A stretch of 64,000 nt of DNA from an uncultured Flavobacteriales bacterium (GCA_913057205.1 CAJXNO010000009.1:1-64000); one strand, 5' to 3'. Positions 14,763 through 24,660 are shown, counted from the first letter of the stretch. Made by a program: numbers and translations. Notes: generated from the sequence alone by a model not told the origin.

Positions 14763-16058
14763 CTAAATCTTGTAGTTCAGCCCCACCTGAAGATCAACCA
14801 ATTGGTTTGGTTCGGCGTGCTGATAGAATTCACTGCTGCGATCAAAGACCGTAGTAATTGGTAGCATAGCACGTGCATCGATGGTCACGTGTTGGGAGAT
14901 GGTATGCTCATAGCCGGCCATCAAACCTAACCTCCAGCGGTTCAAGCCTTCCATTGTACTTCCATCGTTGCTGCCAAAATCAGCCTTGATGTAATCCGTG
15001 CTGTTGTAAACCATGTACGACTCATTCTCGACACCAATGAGGTAATCCACAAACGTTCCGATGGATGCATTTGAATGAGTGGTCAAGTTTACATGCAGTG
15101 CTACAGGCATGTGTACATAATCAAGGCGTTGCGCAACGAAGCTTTCCCTTACGTTCATAAAGTTTCGACGAAGCTCCAATTCTTCTTCCGTTGCACCACC
15201 GAAATTGTTCAGCAATACATTAGCAAGCGGCTCCAGGTCTACGTCCTGAGATCGCTCAAGTCCATTTCCGGTTCTCCTCAATAGACCGATCTCAGCTGAA
15301 ATGAATGTCTTTGGGCTGAAGGCATAGGTGTAACCAACCGATGCAACTCCATTCAACCTCCACTTTGCCGGGTCGCTCATGGAATTCGACTCACCATTTC
15401 CGGTGCGTATACCCGCACGAACATAAGCGCCATGCTGCCGGAAGATTTTAGCGTCAGGAAGGTCAGGCAGGTCTCTGGCAGCAATGTCTCGTGCACCAGT
15501 ACCGAAGCCTAACGCCGGCATCTTCCCAAGCCTATCCAGCACCCTTCGCGCAAACGCCAGCGGCTCCTTTGATTTAGCAGTTGGATTCCGATCAAATACC
15601 GGTTCTTCTGACGTTTCTGCCAATGCCAGTCCAATGGACGATGAAGGCTCGTCGTCGCTGATATACGGTAGCGCTGGATCAAGCGTTCCAACACGATTGT
15701 TCCTTTGGTTGATCGATTCAGCGCTCACCCAATCCGATGCCGTTTCACTTGACTCGAACCAAGAAGTAGCTGCTTGTACCAATTGAATCCGCTCCGCTGT
15801 TGGGTTTGGTTGTTCAAGAGCCGACCGGTCTTGATTCACCAATCCCGCCACACCTATGATTGCCGCTACTGAGGCCGCCATCCCCCAAGAAGACAGACTC
15901 GTGCCAACGGTGCTCGCTGTGGCTCCTGCGCTGCCAACCATGGCCGCTTCCAGCTCCGATTCGAATCGCACCCACTGTGCGTTCGGATCTACCCGGTGGT
16001 CCTTCACGCCATCAAAACGCGCTTTGAACAGCTCATCTATTTCGTGATGATCAGCCAT
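14763..16058 (-). CDS. Probable dual-membrane-spanning anti-sigma factor with C-terminal beta-barrel
   Basis: The 431-residue protein has a soluble N-terminus (residues 1-55, MADHHEIDELFKARFDG, then DPNAQWVRFESEL), one hydrophobic segment (about 56-74, SSWGMAASVAAIIGVAGLV), a Ser/Thr/Pro-rich linker to about 205 and a barrel-like C-terminal domain from about 210 to the end (SVGYTYAFSPKTFISAEIGLL, RLGLMAGYEHTI, final LVDLQVGLNYKI). Its ATG overlaps the end of the ECF sigma gene by 8 nt. A single polypeptide with a cytoplasmic head, an inner-membrane helix and an outer-membrane barrel matches what was described in Bacteroides as Dma (dual membrane-spanning anti-sigma) proteins. No signal peptide is present at the true N-terminus, which supports this topology. 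Anti-sigma action is inferred from overlap with the sigma gene. Confidence 0.75.
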   Translation of the reverse strand: MADHHEIDELFKARFDGVKDHRVDPNAQWVRFESELEAAMVGSAGATASTVGTSLSSWGMAASVAAIIGVAGLVNQDRSALEQPNPTAERIQLVQAATSWFESSETASDWVSAESINQRNNRVGTLDPALPYISDDEPSSSIGLALAETSEEPVFDRNPTAKSKEPLAFARRVLDRLGKMPALGFGTGARDIAARDLPDLPDAKIFRQHGAYVRAGIRTGNGESNSMSDPAKWRLNGVASVGYTYAFSPKTFISAEIGLLRRTGNGLERSQDVDLEPLANVLLNNFGGATEEELELRRNFMNVRESFVAQRLDYVHMPVALHVNLTTHSNASIGTFVDYLIGVENESYMVYNSTDYIKADFGSNDGSTMEGLNRWRLGLMAGYEHTISQHVTIDARAMLPITTVFDRSSEFYQHAEPNQLVDLQVGLNYKI

Positions 16059-16602
16059 AGAGTAAAGCTAGTTCTGGGTAAATGGCTTTTAGTTTGGTTT
16101 GGATCTGCTTACGTGCCGAAGACAAATGCCATTTTGAGGTGCCTACAGACATATTCAACTCCTCGGCGATTTCTTTGTGACTGTATCCATCGATCGCAAA
16201 CATGTTGAAGACCACCTTGCTGATTGGTGAAATGGTGTCAATGACCTCCATTAACTCTTCAACCGACATGTTGTTTAAACCATCATTGAAGACCTGACTG
16301 GAAGGCATGATCGCATCAAAAGAAAACAGGTCCTTGTATCGCTTGCTCGACCTCAGGTGATCCAACGCCGTGTTGATGATGATGCGCTTACACCAGCCTT
16401 CAAACGAGTTTTCAAAATGGTATTGATCGATCTTCTTGAAGATCTTGATGTACCCTTGGTTGAGCACATCAAGCGCCTCCTCTTCGTCCTTAATGTAACG
16501 ACGCACGATAGCGAGCATAACAGGATAGTAGGACTCGTAGACCTTTCTCTGAGCAACGCGATTGTTGTTCAGGCATCCTTGAATAATCTCGTTCGTGATC
16601 AT
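16051..16602 (-). CDS. RNA polymerase ECF sigma factor
   Basis: The 183-residue protein has sigma-70 region 2 (YIKDEEEALDVLNQGYIKIF, then FENSFEGWCKRIIINTALDHLR, residues about 33-80) and region 4 (KEIAEELNMSVGTSKWHLSS helix-turn-helix, about 143-162). It lacks region 3, which defines the ECF class. It is transcribed before and overlaps the barrel-linked anti-sigma gene by 8 nt, so the two are made together. Autoregulation is likely but no operator was identified. It follows the duplicated-domain secreted protein by 47 nt on the same strand and may share its transcript. Confidence 0.92.
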   Translation of the reverse strand: MITNEIIQGCLNNNRVAQRKVYESYYPVMLAIVRRYIKDEEEALDVLNQGYIKIFKKIDQYHFENSFEGWCKRIIINTALDHLRSSKRYKDLFSFDAIMPSSQVFNDGLNNMSVEELMEVIDTISPISKVVFNMFAIDGYSHKEIAEELNMSVGTSKWHLSSARKQIQTKLKAIYPELALLYG

Positions 16603-16649
16603 GTGCTTTCTGAACTTAAGACGAGCGCACCCAACAAAAGGTTGTTACC

Positions 16650-17252
16650 TTACTTGAACTTGATCACGTTGGCCTTTCGGATACCACTGCCCGCAACCAC
16701 AACGATCGCATCCAAATCTTTGTAACGCTCCTTTGAAATACGGATGAGTTCCGCCTTGAGTTCTTCGATATCTTTCGACCTAAAGGTGACTGGGGTCTCT
16801 ACTTTTCCGAGCAACTGATACTCTGCCGTTGGACTGCTTTGCATGAAGAGCATGATGCCACTTGTAGGAACCGCCTTCGCCTCTTTATGCTTGGGGTTCA
16901 CCTCTTCATCATCACCTCTACCTCTTTTACGCTTTGCGTCAGGATCTGGGTAGTATTGAATGATGTCTGCTTTGCATAGCCCTGTTCCTGGACGGAAAAT
17001 CAACGCATCAAACTCCTCGTGCTCCTTTCGGGTTTGCTTGATCATATGCTCGATCAGTGGCTCCTCCTCATCAGGGCTAAAGGTGGCGCAAGATACCGTG
17101 CCTTTATGGCGGTAAGGGTTTGCGGGCATGCTCTCAACGAAGAGCACCACACCGTCTTTATCGTTCGCGGTAGCCAGGTCGTTCTGAGCGTAAACGCCCA
17201 TAGAAACGAGCGCCATAGAGAGGGTTGCAATAAGCTTGTGATGTGATTTCAT
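16650..17252 (-). CDS. Secreted protein with an internal duplication, function unknown
   Basis: A 200-residue protein with a signal peptide (MKSHHKLIATLSMALVSMGV, ending at VYA). It contains two related units of about 70 residues, near 34-100 and 132-200. Both share the order L-F-x-x-S-x-P, then Y-x-x-x-G-x-V, then a helix ending in DAL/I, then G-T/S-G-L/I-x-K-A-D/N-I/V-I. The linker between them is highly charged (DAKRKRGRGDDEEVNPKHKE). The unit pattern faintly resembles small alpha/beta folds such as YbjQ, but this is only an impression. It lies between the large subtilisin and the sigma factor, all on the minus strand. It might be a target or sensor of the sigma system; that is inference from position. 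Confidence 0.7.
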   Translation of the reverse strand: MKSHHKLIATLSMALVSMGVYAQNDLATANDKDGVVLFVESMPANPYRHKGTVSCATFSPDEEEPLIEHMIKQTRKEHEEFDALIFRPGTGLCKADIIQYYPDPDAKRKRGRGDDEEVNPKHKEAKAVPTSGIMLFMQSSPTAEYQLLGKVETPVTFRSKDIEELKAELIRISKERYKDLDAIVVVAGSGIRKANVIKFK

Positions 17253-17327
17253 GAAAGAAGAATTTCTTCAAATAACGTGAATCTTCTGAATTGTAACCGA
17301 TTCGTTAAGAATTCAACAACATTCTGC

Positions 17328-20300
17328 CTATTGAACAACGAGGCGCTTTTGCACCGACTCATCTCCATGCAGTTCCAACATGTAGACGCCCTTGCTCAAC
17401 GAAGACAAGTCAATCGTTTCCACATTTCCATTGATTCCTCCTTGCAACACCTGCTCTCCTTTCACGCTGTGGATTCGCCATGAACCAAAGCTGGATGTCT
17501 CGGTGAGCTGAATCACAACGCGATCTACCGCTGGGTTAGGATATACCTGAATGCCCGCATCGTTTATTTCATCCACACTCAACGCGTTGATCTCAACAGA
17601 GTAAGTGTCTTCCCCATAAGCGTTCGACACCGTTTGCGTCACCGTATAGCTGGTCATCGATGCATATGTGTGGCTGGCCGGAACACTGTTCAAAACGGTT
17701 CCATCACCCAGATCAAAGTCCATGTCATCTGCATACAAGCTTTGATCGGTGAAGTTTACCGATAAGCTATTCGGGTTTACATAAGCGTAGTCAAAATCCG
17801 CTACAGGTGGGTGATAAACCATTACTCCATCAATGGCAAGATCGCTGTTAAACGACGCTCCCGTAATTCCACGGAATCGAATGTTAACCACCTTTCCGGC
17901 AAATGCATCAAGGGCTACCTCTTGCTCCTGCCAGCTGTTTCCCTGGTTGCCTGACAAAGGCGTCATGACGTCTAGCGTCCATGCGTCTCCATCGAATACA
18001 TCAACATGAAGTTCGCCCATATCGGAACCATACATGTGGAAATAGAAACGGAGAACAGCGCCAGGGCTTTCGCTCAGATCAATGCACGGTGATAGCAGCT
18101 CTGCTGTTTGGAAGTTACACTCTCCACTCGCCTCTAAATACAAGTACCGTCCAAAGCCGTTGTTCGTATAATCCCCCGTTGGCCCCGAGAGGTTTGTTGG
18201 CGTTGCTCCAACGTTGAGGCGCCAGTCTATGTCGTCACCTACTCCGTTGCTTTCGTTCACCCAGTCATTCAAAATGGTACACTCTGTTTCTCCGCAGTTG
18301 TCTGTATTCGGACAGATCGGCATGAGGTCGAAGTCCTCCTCGAATACCGGTGCCTGTAGCTCACCAACCACAACTTGGTATGTCATGCTAGCTGTATCAT
18401 TCCAGTGGTTTTGATCATTGCTTAAGTCAACGATCACGAAGTGGCTGTTCACGCCCTGCCCGTCCAACAAGATGGAATCTGCAAAGTAGAAGGTGTCTAT
18501 TGCTCCAGGCGCAATGTTGGCGGTGAAGCTTTCTGTAGTCAGCAAACCGGAAGCGGTAAAATGAAGCTCCGCATCAAATGAAAGCAGGGGAGAGGTTCCG
18601 TTATTCTTGATCACAAAGCCTGGTTGACGCTCAGCACCGTGACAATCAAACAAGCTCGAGGCGTCTGGGATCATCGTTACAACTTCAGCATCAAAATCAA
18701 GTACACAATTGAATACTCCTGGAGCCTTATTGATGGCCAAGGCTCGCTCTCCACGCGCTCCATCCGTTCCAATGCTGGATACGCTGTACCATACATTCGG
18801 ATCGTTCGGGGCTACTCCATAGTCTACAAATGTGTTGTTGCTGGCAACACCAATGGAATCCATGTACTTCTGTCCAAGCTTATAAACCACGTAAGAACCT
18901 GCAGTGGATACCGTGTTCCACCTCAAGCCGATAGAGTCTGGGCAAGCCCACTCTACTTCGAGGCCTAAAGGAACGTTAATCACGGAAAAAGCATTGGAGG
19001 TGACCTGGGTTGAGCCCTGTGTCAATCGTATGTGAACATCCGCAGAGCTCAGCGAAAATGGCACAGTCCAGTATCGATGACCATCTTCCGCAGGAACACC
19101 TGTTGCGATGGTTTGCCAACTGCTTCCTCCGTTGGTAGAGAATTCTACATCGATGGTTTGACTCAAATCGCCCGCATCCCAACGGATCAACTCTGTAACC
19201 CCCGGAATCAAGGGTTCTCCGCCTACTGGATAGGTGAGGTGGAGTGCCTTCCCTTCAAACATGTGAGTCAAGAAATAAGGCTGTGGACCTTGAGGAACTT
19301 GATGTCCTTCAATGATCACTTGGTAGCTTCCTGCAGCTGGGTTGATGAATTCTACCTGCTCCACGTTATTCAGATGGTCCTCACCATTCGTAGCAGGGAG
19401 TCCAAGGGTTGCTGCATTGGGTGTGTCATCCAGTACATAGGGTAAAATTGTATCTCCATTTGGATTAATCACCTTCATATCAAGGTCATTCACCAAGGCC
19501 GTAGCGGCTCCGACGTTCGCTTCCGGATCTGTCCAATAAACCATAAATCGAGCGCGCGTGGTATTGGCTGGAACATTCAACACTTGTGTGTTCTGTGCTG
19601 CTTGGGCCAAGCTTCCTTCCGTAAAACTTCCTGACTCAATCACTTCATAAGCCCGGCGAGCGTTGATCTGCCCCCAGCCATAGATAAAGTCTGGACCGGG
19701 AGCACCCATATCATCTGCCGTATTCATAGCGATGGCCTTCATCAGACCACCGTCTGGTAGTTCACTGTAGTTGTCCTCATACGCCTGATACAACACCGCT
19801 AACGTGCCTGAAACGCCGGGACACGCCATGCTCGTACCCGTGTAGGTATCGTATGCGTTTCCGCCGATGGTACTGGTCACATTAGTTCCTTTGGCCGAAA
19901 GGTCTGGCTTAATCCGCCCATCATGTGCTGGACCCCTACTGCTGCTGTTCGCGATTTGTCCGAGTTCGTTGACATTAGCAACCGCGATAACATTCTTACC
20001 CATTTTATGTCCTCCGGTGATATTGCCCCAAAAACTTCCGGCGCCATAACCGCAATTGCTCGTTCCTGAGTTCCCTGCAGAGAAGACGTGTAAAAGGCTT
20101 GGATAATCCACACTCTGAGCATCCATTGTGCGCGTTCTAGAGGTGTAACCTGCATTACAACCATCGCTATAGGACGTTGACGTGATCACCACAGCGTAGT
20201 TGTTGTAATGGCTTGGTATGGAGTCATATGCTTGGTACTCTGGCCACGCTTTGTAAACGTGAAGGTCAGCCCCCGGCGCCTGGCCAAGGTTACGAGCATT

Positions 20301-21149
20301 GATGTTTCCGGCTCCAGCTATGGTGCCACCAACGTGATCGCCATGATCGCCATCGCTGATATCCCACCAATGGGTGGTGCGGCCATGATGATCGATGTGT
20401 GGTCCAATTGCACCATCATCTTGCAGCGCCACTCGGATGCCTGAGCCATCGTACTGAAGGCTGTTGTTATTTCTTGTTCCCAAGTAGTTGGTTCGGTGCA
20501 AGGTTTGGGAGGTGTAGTTCTCTGGCTCACCTTCTGCGAACCTCCAGTCGATGAATGCTACCGCTCCATGTGCTGCAAGTGCAGCAACCTCGCTGTTGGC
20601 TACTTCAACCGTAATCGTTTGATACGTGGGATGTGTTTCTACCACATTAAACCCTGCTGCCGCTAAGCTGCGTGCTGCGCGGTTTAACTCGATGTTGCTG
20701 TAGGGAGATACGTTGAGCAACAACCCCTTCTTCGAGCGAGCGTGATCTGGTGTGGTTTCAACGCCCACAACAGATTTATGATATTCCGTATGGGGCGATT
20801 GCGCGTTTAGTCGAAAAGCATTCAACGGACCCAGATCTGCCCCTTCCTTGACTCCAATCAAGTAGAAGCTCTTTGGGTAAAAACCAAGGAAATGAATTCC
20901 TGAAGCCCCAATAGAAGCTTGCTGGCCAATGGTTGGAAACTGCTCCAGAGCAACCAAGCCGTAACGCACACCCTCGAAAGAGGTCCACGCTGCAAGCTCG
21001 TCTTGGCTCAACGATCGATCGCCATCTGGCGCGACCTTGAATTCACCTGACCGCAGGTTGAGTTGTAGTTCTTGGTTCTGATTCTGGGCGGTGGAGGTGA
21101 ATGTAATCAGCGCAAAAATGCTTGCTAGCAGTGCATAACGGTTCGTCAT
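17328..21149 (-). CDS. Secreted subtilisin-like (S8) protease with T9SS type A sorting domain
   Basis: This 1273-residue exoprotein has a signal peptide (MTNRYALLASIFALITFTSTAQ) and an S8 catalytic domain. The triad is seen as Asp in VALQDDGAIG (about 244-245), His in HGDHVGGTIAG (about 272) and Ser in GTSMACPGVSG (about 440). A P-domain-like/beta-sandwich region (about 530-640), Ig/FN3-like parts, a MAM/jelly-roll-like region around 970-1100 and a PKD-like segment (VADFDYAYVNPNSLSVNFTD) follow. The C-terminus is a type A sorting domain beginning IQVYPNPAVDRVVI and ending VQKRLVVQ. It is therefore likely exported by the T9SS, to which the PorZ in this window belongs. The ATG at 21149 was chosen because it directly precedes the signal peptide. 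Substrate is unknown. Confidence 0.92.
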   Translation of the reverse strand: MTNRYALLASIFALITFTSTAQNQNQELQLNLRSGEFKVAPDGDRSLSQDELAAWTSFEGVRYGLVALEQFPTIGQQASIGASGIHFLGFYPKSFYLIGVKEGADLGPLNAFRLNAQSPHTEYHKSVVGVETTPDHARSKKGLLLNVSPYSNIELNRAARSLAAAGFNVVETHPTYQTITVEVANSEVAALAAHGAVAFIDWRFAEGEPENYTSQTLHRTNYLGTRNNNSLQYDGSGIRVALQDDGAIGPHIDHHGRTTHWWDISDGDHGDHVGGTIAGAGNINARNLGQAPGADLHVYKAWPEYQAYDSIPSHYNNYAVVITSTSYSDGCNAGYTSRTRTMDAQSVDYPSLLHVFSAGNSGTSNCGYGAGSFWGNITGGHKMGKNVIAVANVNELGQIANSSSRGPAHDGRIKPDLSAKGTNVTSTIGGNAYDTYTGTSMACPGVSGTLAVLYQAYEDNYSELPDGGLMKAIAMNTADDMGAPGPDFIYGWGQINARRAYEVIESGSFTEGSLAQAAQNTQVLNVPANTTRARFMVYWTDPEANVGAATALVNDLDMKVINPNGDTILPYVLDDTPNAATLGLPATNGEDHLNNVEQVEFINPAAGSYQVIIEGHQVPQGPQPYFLTHMFEGKALHLTYPVGGEPLIPGVTELIRWDAGDLSQTIDVEFSTNGGSSWQTIATGVPAEDGHRYWTVPFSLSSADVHIRLTQGSTQVTSNAFSVINVPLGLEVEWACPDSIGLRWNTVSTAGSYVVYKLGQKYMDSIGVASNNTFVDYGVAPNDPNVWYSVSSIGTDGARGERALAINKAPGVFNCVLDFDAEVVTMIPDASSLFDCHGAERQPGFVIKNNGTSPLLSFDAELHFTASGLLTTESFTANIAPGAIDTFYFADSILLDGQGVNSHFVIVDLSNDQNHWNDTASMTYQVVVGELQAPVFEEDFDLMPICPNTDNCGETECTILNDWVNESNGVGDDIDWRLNVGATPTNLSGPTGDYTNNGFGRYLYLEASGECNFQTAELLSPCIDLSESPGAVLRFYFHMYGSDMGELHVDVFDGDAWTLDVMTPLSGNQGNSWQEQEVALDAFAGKVVNIRFRGITGASFNSDLAIDGVMVYHPPVADFDYAYVNPNSLSVNFTDQSLYADDMDFDLGDGTVLNSVPASHTYASMTSYTVTQTVSNAYGEDTYSVEINALSVDEINDAGIQVYPNPAVDRVVIQLTETSSFGSWRIHSVKGEQVLQGGINGNVETIDLSSLSKGVYMLELHGDESVQKRLVVQ

Positions 21150-21265
21150 AATTAGCTTCTTTTCACAGTTAACGGCCTTAAAGGTACAAGCCGGATCAGT
21201 ACATTTGATAACAATCGGTCGCATACCTTGTTGGTATATTGTTCTCTTAAACACGATTCAGGCAT

Positions 21266-23401
21266 ATGAAATTCAGAGGTCTTCAGCTCCTACTATCAAC
21301 CAGCGCAGCCATTTTACTGTGTTCTTATATTCTTTATGAAACAGGTGGTGGGACCCGAGCCATGGCAGATGATCCCGACGCTCGAAAAGACCGTGTGTTA
21401 TTGGAGGTGTTGATGAAAAGCCTTGAGAACAGTCATTTTCAACCTAAGGCATTGAATGATGCATTTTCTGAAGACGTTTACGACCTCTACTTAGAGCGCT
21501 TGGATTTCAATAAGCGATTCTTGCTCAAAGATGATGTTAAGGACTTGGAGCGTTATAAGCTTCAGCTGGATGATCAAATCAGGACGGGATCCTATGAGTT
21601 CTTCGACCTCTCCTTTGATCTCTACACGAAACGACTGAAGGAAGCGCGAGCTTACTATCCTGAAATCTTAGAAAAAGCATTTGACTTTTCCGTTGATGAA
21701 GACATTGAGTTAGACGAAGAGAAACGAGACTTCGCGAAGGACAAGAAAGACCTGCAGGAGTTCTGGCGGAAAAGCTTGAAGTACCAAGCCCTCACACGCA
21801 TCCACGAAATGGAACGCAAGCAGGAGTCGGCATCAGAAGAGAACGACACCTTGACCATACGCACCTTTGAAGAGATGGAGGCAAAGGCCAGGGAAAACCT
21901 CAAGAAGAGCAACGATCGCTTTTTCGAGCGGTTCGATAAATGGACACGAGACGATATGAAGGAAGTCTACCTCAATGCGATCATGAATGTATATGGCCCG
22001 CACACAGGTTACTATCCTCCAAAAGACAAAGAGAATTTCGATATCTCTATGAGTGGTCAACTTGAAGGAATCGGGGCTCAACTGCAAGAAAAAGATGGCT
22101 ACATCAAAGTGGTAAGTATTGTTCCTGGAAGTCCTTCTTACCTGCAAGGCGACCTGGAGGAAGGCGACATCATCCTTAAGGTTGCGCAGGAAGGCGAGCC
22201 TCCAGTAGACATCACAGACACGCGCATCGATGAAGCTGTAAAGCTGATCCGAGGTAAAAAAGGTACAACGGTTCTCCTGACCGTTAAAAAGATCAACGGA
22301 TTGATCACCGAGATCGCGATTGTACGCGACATCGTGGTGCTTGAGGAAACCTATGCCAAGTCTGCCATCATCCAAGACGGCGATCAGAAAGTGGGATACA
22401 TCAAACTGCCGAAGTTCTACACGGATTTCAATCGACTTGGTGGCCGCACAGCATCAGAAGACGTTCGAACAGAGCTGCTCAAGTTAAAAGAAGAGGGTGT
22501 AGATGGCATATTACTCGATCTGCGGGGGAACGGCGGGGGTTCCTTGAAAGACGCCATCGACATGACCGGGCATTTCATCGAGAGCGGACCTGTGGTTCAA
22601 GTGAAGGGTCGCTACAATAAAGCCGAGGTGATGCGCGACCGGAAGCCGGAAGTGGTTTACGATGGTCCGTTGGTTGTCATGCTAAACCATTTCAGCGCAT
22701 CCGCATCTGAGATCTTAGCGGCGGCCATTCAAGACTATGATCGCGGTATCATCTTGGGCGCAAGTTCAACCTTTGGTAAGGGAACCGTGCAGCGCTTCTT
22801 TGAGCTTGATCGCTATTTGAACAACAGCTTCAGTGAGTACAAGCCACTCGGCGCCATCAAGATCACGACCCAGAAGTTCTATCGCATCAACGGTGATGCC
22901 ACCCAACTCAAGGGGGTGGAGGCCGATATTCAAGTTCCGAACCGCTACAACTATTTGGAGATGGGTGAGAAGGAACAAGATTTTGTGATGGAGTGGGACG
23001 AGATAGAGCCAGCAAGCTATGACGTTTGGAAGCCTAGCTACAACGAATTAGATGTGGTAAAACGCAGCCTTGAACGCATTGAGTCGAACGAAGTCATGCA
23101 ACGCATTGATGAAAACGCAAAGCAACTCAAAGAGCAGTCAGGGCAAACGCTGATCCCATTAAACTATGGCGCATTCAGCGCCCGTCAAGACGCCTTAGAT
23201 GCACAGGAGGATGCGTTCTCCGAGTGGATAAAAGAGCACCGAATCGAGCTGGATGTTCGCAACCTGCAAGTAGACCTTGAAAGTATTGAGTCTGACTCTG
23301 TGAAAACAGACATCAACGATAAGTGGCTCAAGAAGCTTAAGAAGGATGAAACCTTAGACGAGGCTGTGAAAGTGATCAAAGACATGCGGAACGCCGCTTA
23401 A
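21266..23401 (+). CDS. prc: Carboxy-terminal processing (tail-specific) protease, S41 family
   Basis: The 711-residue protein has an N-terminal signal/anchor (about 1-25), a long helical N-terminal region, a PDZ domain (about 245-335, IGAQLQEKDGYIKVVSIVPGS) and the S41 protease core. GILLDLRGNGGGS, the catalytic Ser region FSASASEILAAAI and the catalytic Lys in TFGKGTVQRF are all present. The C-terminal DUF3340-like extension fits Prc-type rather than short CtpA-type enzymes. Such enzymes act in the periplasm on C-terminal tails and peptidoglycan-hydrolase regulators. It diverges from the subtilisin gene and converges on hflX with 3 nt between the stop codons. Confidence 0.93.
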   Translation: MKFRGLQLLLSTSAAILLCSYILYETGGGTRAMADDPDARKDRVLLEVLMKSLENSHFQPKALNDAFSEDVYDLYLERLDFNKRFLLKDDVKDLERYKLQLDDQIRTGSYEFFDLSFDLYTKRLKEARAYYPEILEKAFDFSVDEDIELDEEKRDFAKDKKDLQEFWRKSLKYQALTRIHEMERKQESASEENDTLTIRTFEEMEAKARENLKKSNDRFFERFDKWTRDDMKEVYLNAIMNVYGPHTGYYPPKDKENFDISMSGQLEGIGAQLQEKDGYIKVVSIVPGSPSYLQGDLEEGDIILKVAQEGEPPVDITDTRIDEAVKLIRGKKGTTVLLTVKKINGLITEIAIVRDIVVLEETYAKSAIIQDGDQKVGYIKLPKFYTDFNRLGGRTASEDVRTELLKLKEEGVDGILLDLRGNGGGSLKDAIDMTGHFIESGPVVQVKGRYNKAEVMRDRKPEVVYDGPLVVMLNHFSASASEILAAAIQDYDRGIILGASSTFGKGTVQRFFELDRYLNNSFSEYKPLGAIKITTQKFYRINGDATQLKGVEADIQVPNRYNYLEMGEKEQDFVMEWDEIEPASYDVWKPSYNELDVVKRSLERIESNEVMQRIDENAKQLKEQSGQTLIPLNYGAFSARQDALDAQEDAFSEWIKEHRIELDVRNLQVDLESIESDSVKTDINDKWLKKLKKDETLDEAVKVIKDMRNAA

Positions 23402-23404
23402 TAA

Positions 23405-24631
23405 CTAGTCTTCTTTGTTTTCCTGGTCTTCAGGAAGTTCGTACAAATAATGATTGTATGGAAAGCGCTTGGAATGAATTTCCTTGACCTTATCGTAGAG
23501 CGTCTTTTTGAATTCCTCCACGTTGGTCTTGTTTACCGCTGAAATGAACAAGGTCTGGTGATCCTGTCGGGCCATCCATGATTTTTCCAAGTCTTGCAGG
23601 CGGAGTGCAGGATTGATTTCCCCGTCCCATTTCCATTCTTCTTCGGGCGGCTCTGGATAGCGATCGATCTTGTTGAAGACCAACAGTGTTGGCTTGTCGA
23701 TCGCATCGAGTTCTGCCAAGGTGCTCTCCACGGTTCGGATCTGATCTTCGAATTGGGGGTGGGAAATGTCTACCACATGGAGTAAGATGTCTGCCTCCCT
23801 TACCTCATCAAGTGTGGACTTAAACGACTCAACCAGCTGGTGCGGTAGTTTACGGATAAAGCCCACGGTATCGGCCATCAAAAAGGGCAGGTTCTCGATC
23901 ACCACTTTTCTCACTGTTGTGTCCAACGTGGCGAAGAGTTTGTTCTCGGCGAACACCTCGCTTTTAGACATCATGTTCATGAGGGTCGACTTGCCTACGT
24001 TGGTGTATCCGACCAAAGCCACGCGAACCATGCTGCCCCGATTTCCACGCTGGGTGCGCATCTGCTTATCGATCTTCTCCAGCTTCTTTTTCAAGATCGC
24101 GATCTGGTTGCGGATCATCCGACGGTCTGTCTCGATCTCCTTTTCACCAGCACCACCGCGGGTAGAGGTGCCTCCTCGTTGCCGCTCCAAGTGGGTCCAC
24201 ATACGGGTCAGGCGAGGCAAAAGGTATTCATAGCGCGCCAACTCAACTTGTGTCTTGGCCTGGGAGGTCTGCGCGCGTGACTGAAAGATGTCGAGGATCA
24301 AGAGGCTCCGATCATAGATCTTCTTCTTGAGCTCCTTTTCGATGTTTCGGATTTGTGAGGGAGAAAGGTCGTCATCAAAAACGACCACGTCAATGTCATT
24401 GTCTTTGATGTATTGCTTTACCTCGTTGAGTTTACCCGAACCGATGAAAGTAGCGGGGTTGGGCGTCTCCAAGCTTTGGGTGAATTTCTTAACGGTGTTC
24501 AGTCCAAGCGTGGTAGCCAAGAACTCCAGTTCATCTAAATATTCCTCTAACTTCTCAACCGGCTGCTCTCGGTGTGCAAGGCCTACCAAGACGGCGCGTT
24601 CAATCTCTCCCTTCGTAGAAAATGGTTCCAA
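23405..24631 (-). CDS. hflX: GTPase HflX
   Basis: HflX is a ribosome-associated GTPase that splits stalled or idle 70S ribosomes. The 408-residue protein has the N-terminal HflX domain with the glycine-containing motif NPATFIGSGKLNEVK and the linker RGGTSTRGGAGEKEIETDRR. The G domain has GYTNVGKSTL (P-loop, about 208-217), DTVGFIRKLP (G3) and NKID (G4). The start is TTG at 24631 giving MEPFSTKGEIERAVLVG; no better ATG is near, and the next conserved residues begin right after. It converges with prc with only 3 nt between stops, so the two 3' ends must share any terminator. Confidence 0.93.
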   Translation of the reverse strand: MEPFSTKGEIERAVLVGLAHREQPVEKLEEYLDELEFLATTLGLNTVKKFTQSLETPNPATFIGSGKLNEVKQYIKDNDIDVVVFDDDLSPSQIRNIEKELKKKIYDRSLLILDIFQSRAQTSQAKTQVELARYEYLLPRLTRMWTHLERQRGGTSTRGGAGEKEIETDRRMIRNQIAILKKKLEKIDKQMRTQRGNRGSMVRVALVGYTNVGKSTLMNMMSKSEVFAENKLFATLDTTVRKVVIENLPFLMADTVGFIRKLPHQLVESFKSTLDEVREADILLHVVDISHPQFEDQIRTVESTLAELDAIDKPTLLVFNKIDRYPEPPEEEWKWDGEINPALRLQDLEKSWMARQDHQTLFISAVNKTNVEEFKKTLYDKVKEIHSKRFPYNHYLYELPEDQENKED

Positions 24632-24660
24632 ATAGTGTGGTTGCTTTTACCTTTTTGAGA

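Noticed and set aside
21833-22375. 180-codon minus-strand frame within prc
   Set aside because: Antisense to the PDZ and protease region of a clear S41 enzyme; no motif.
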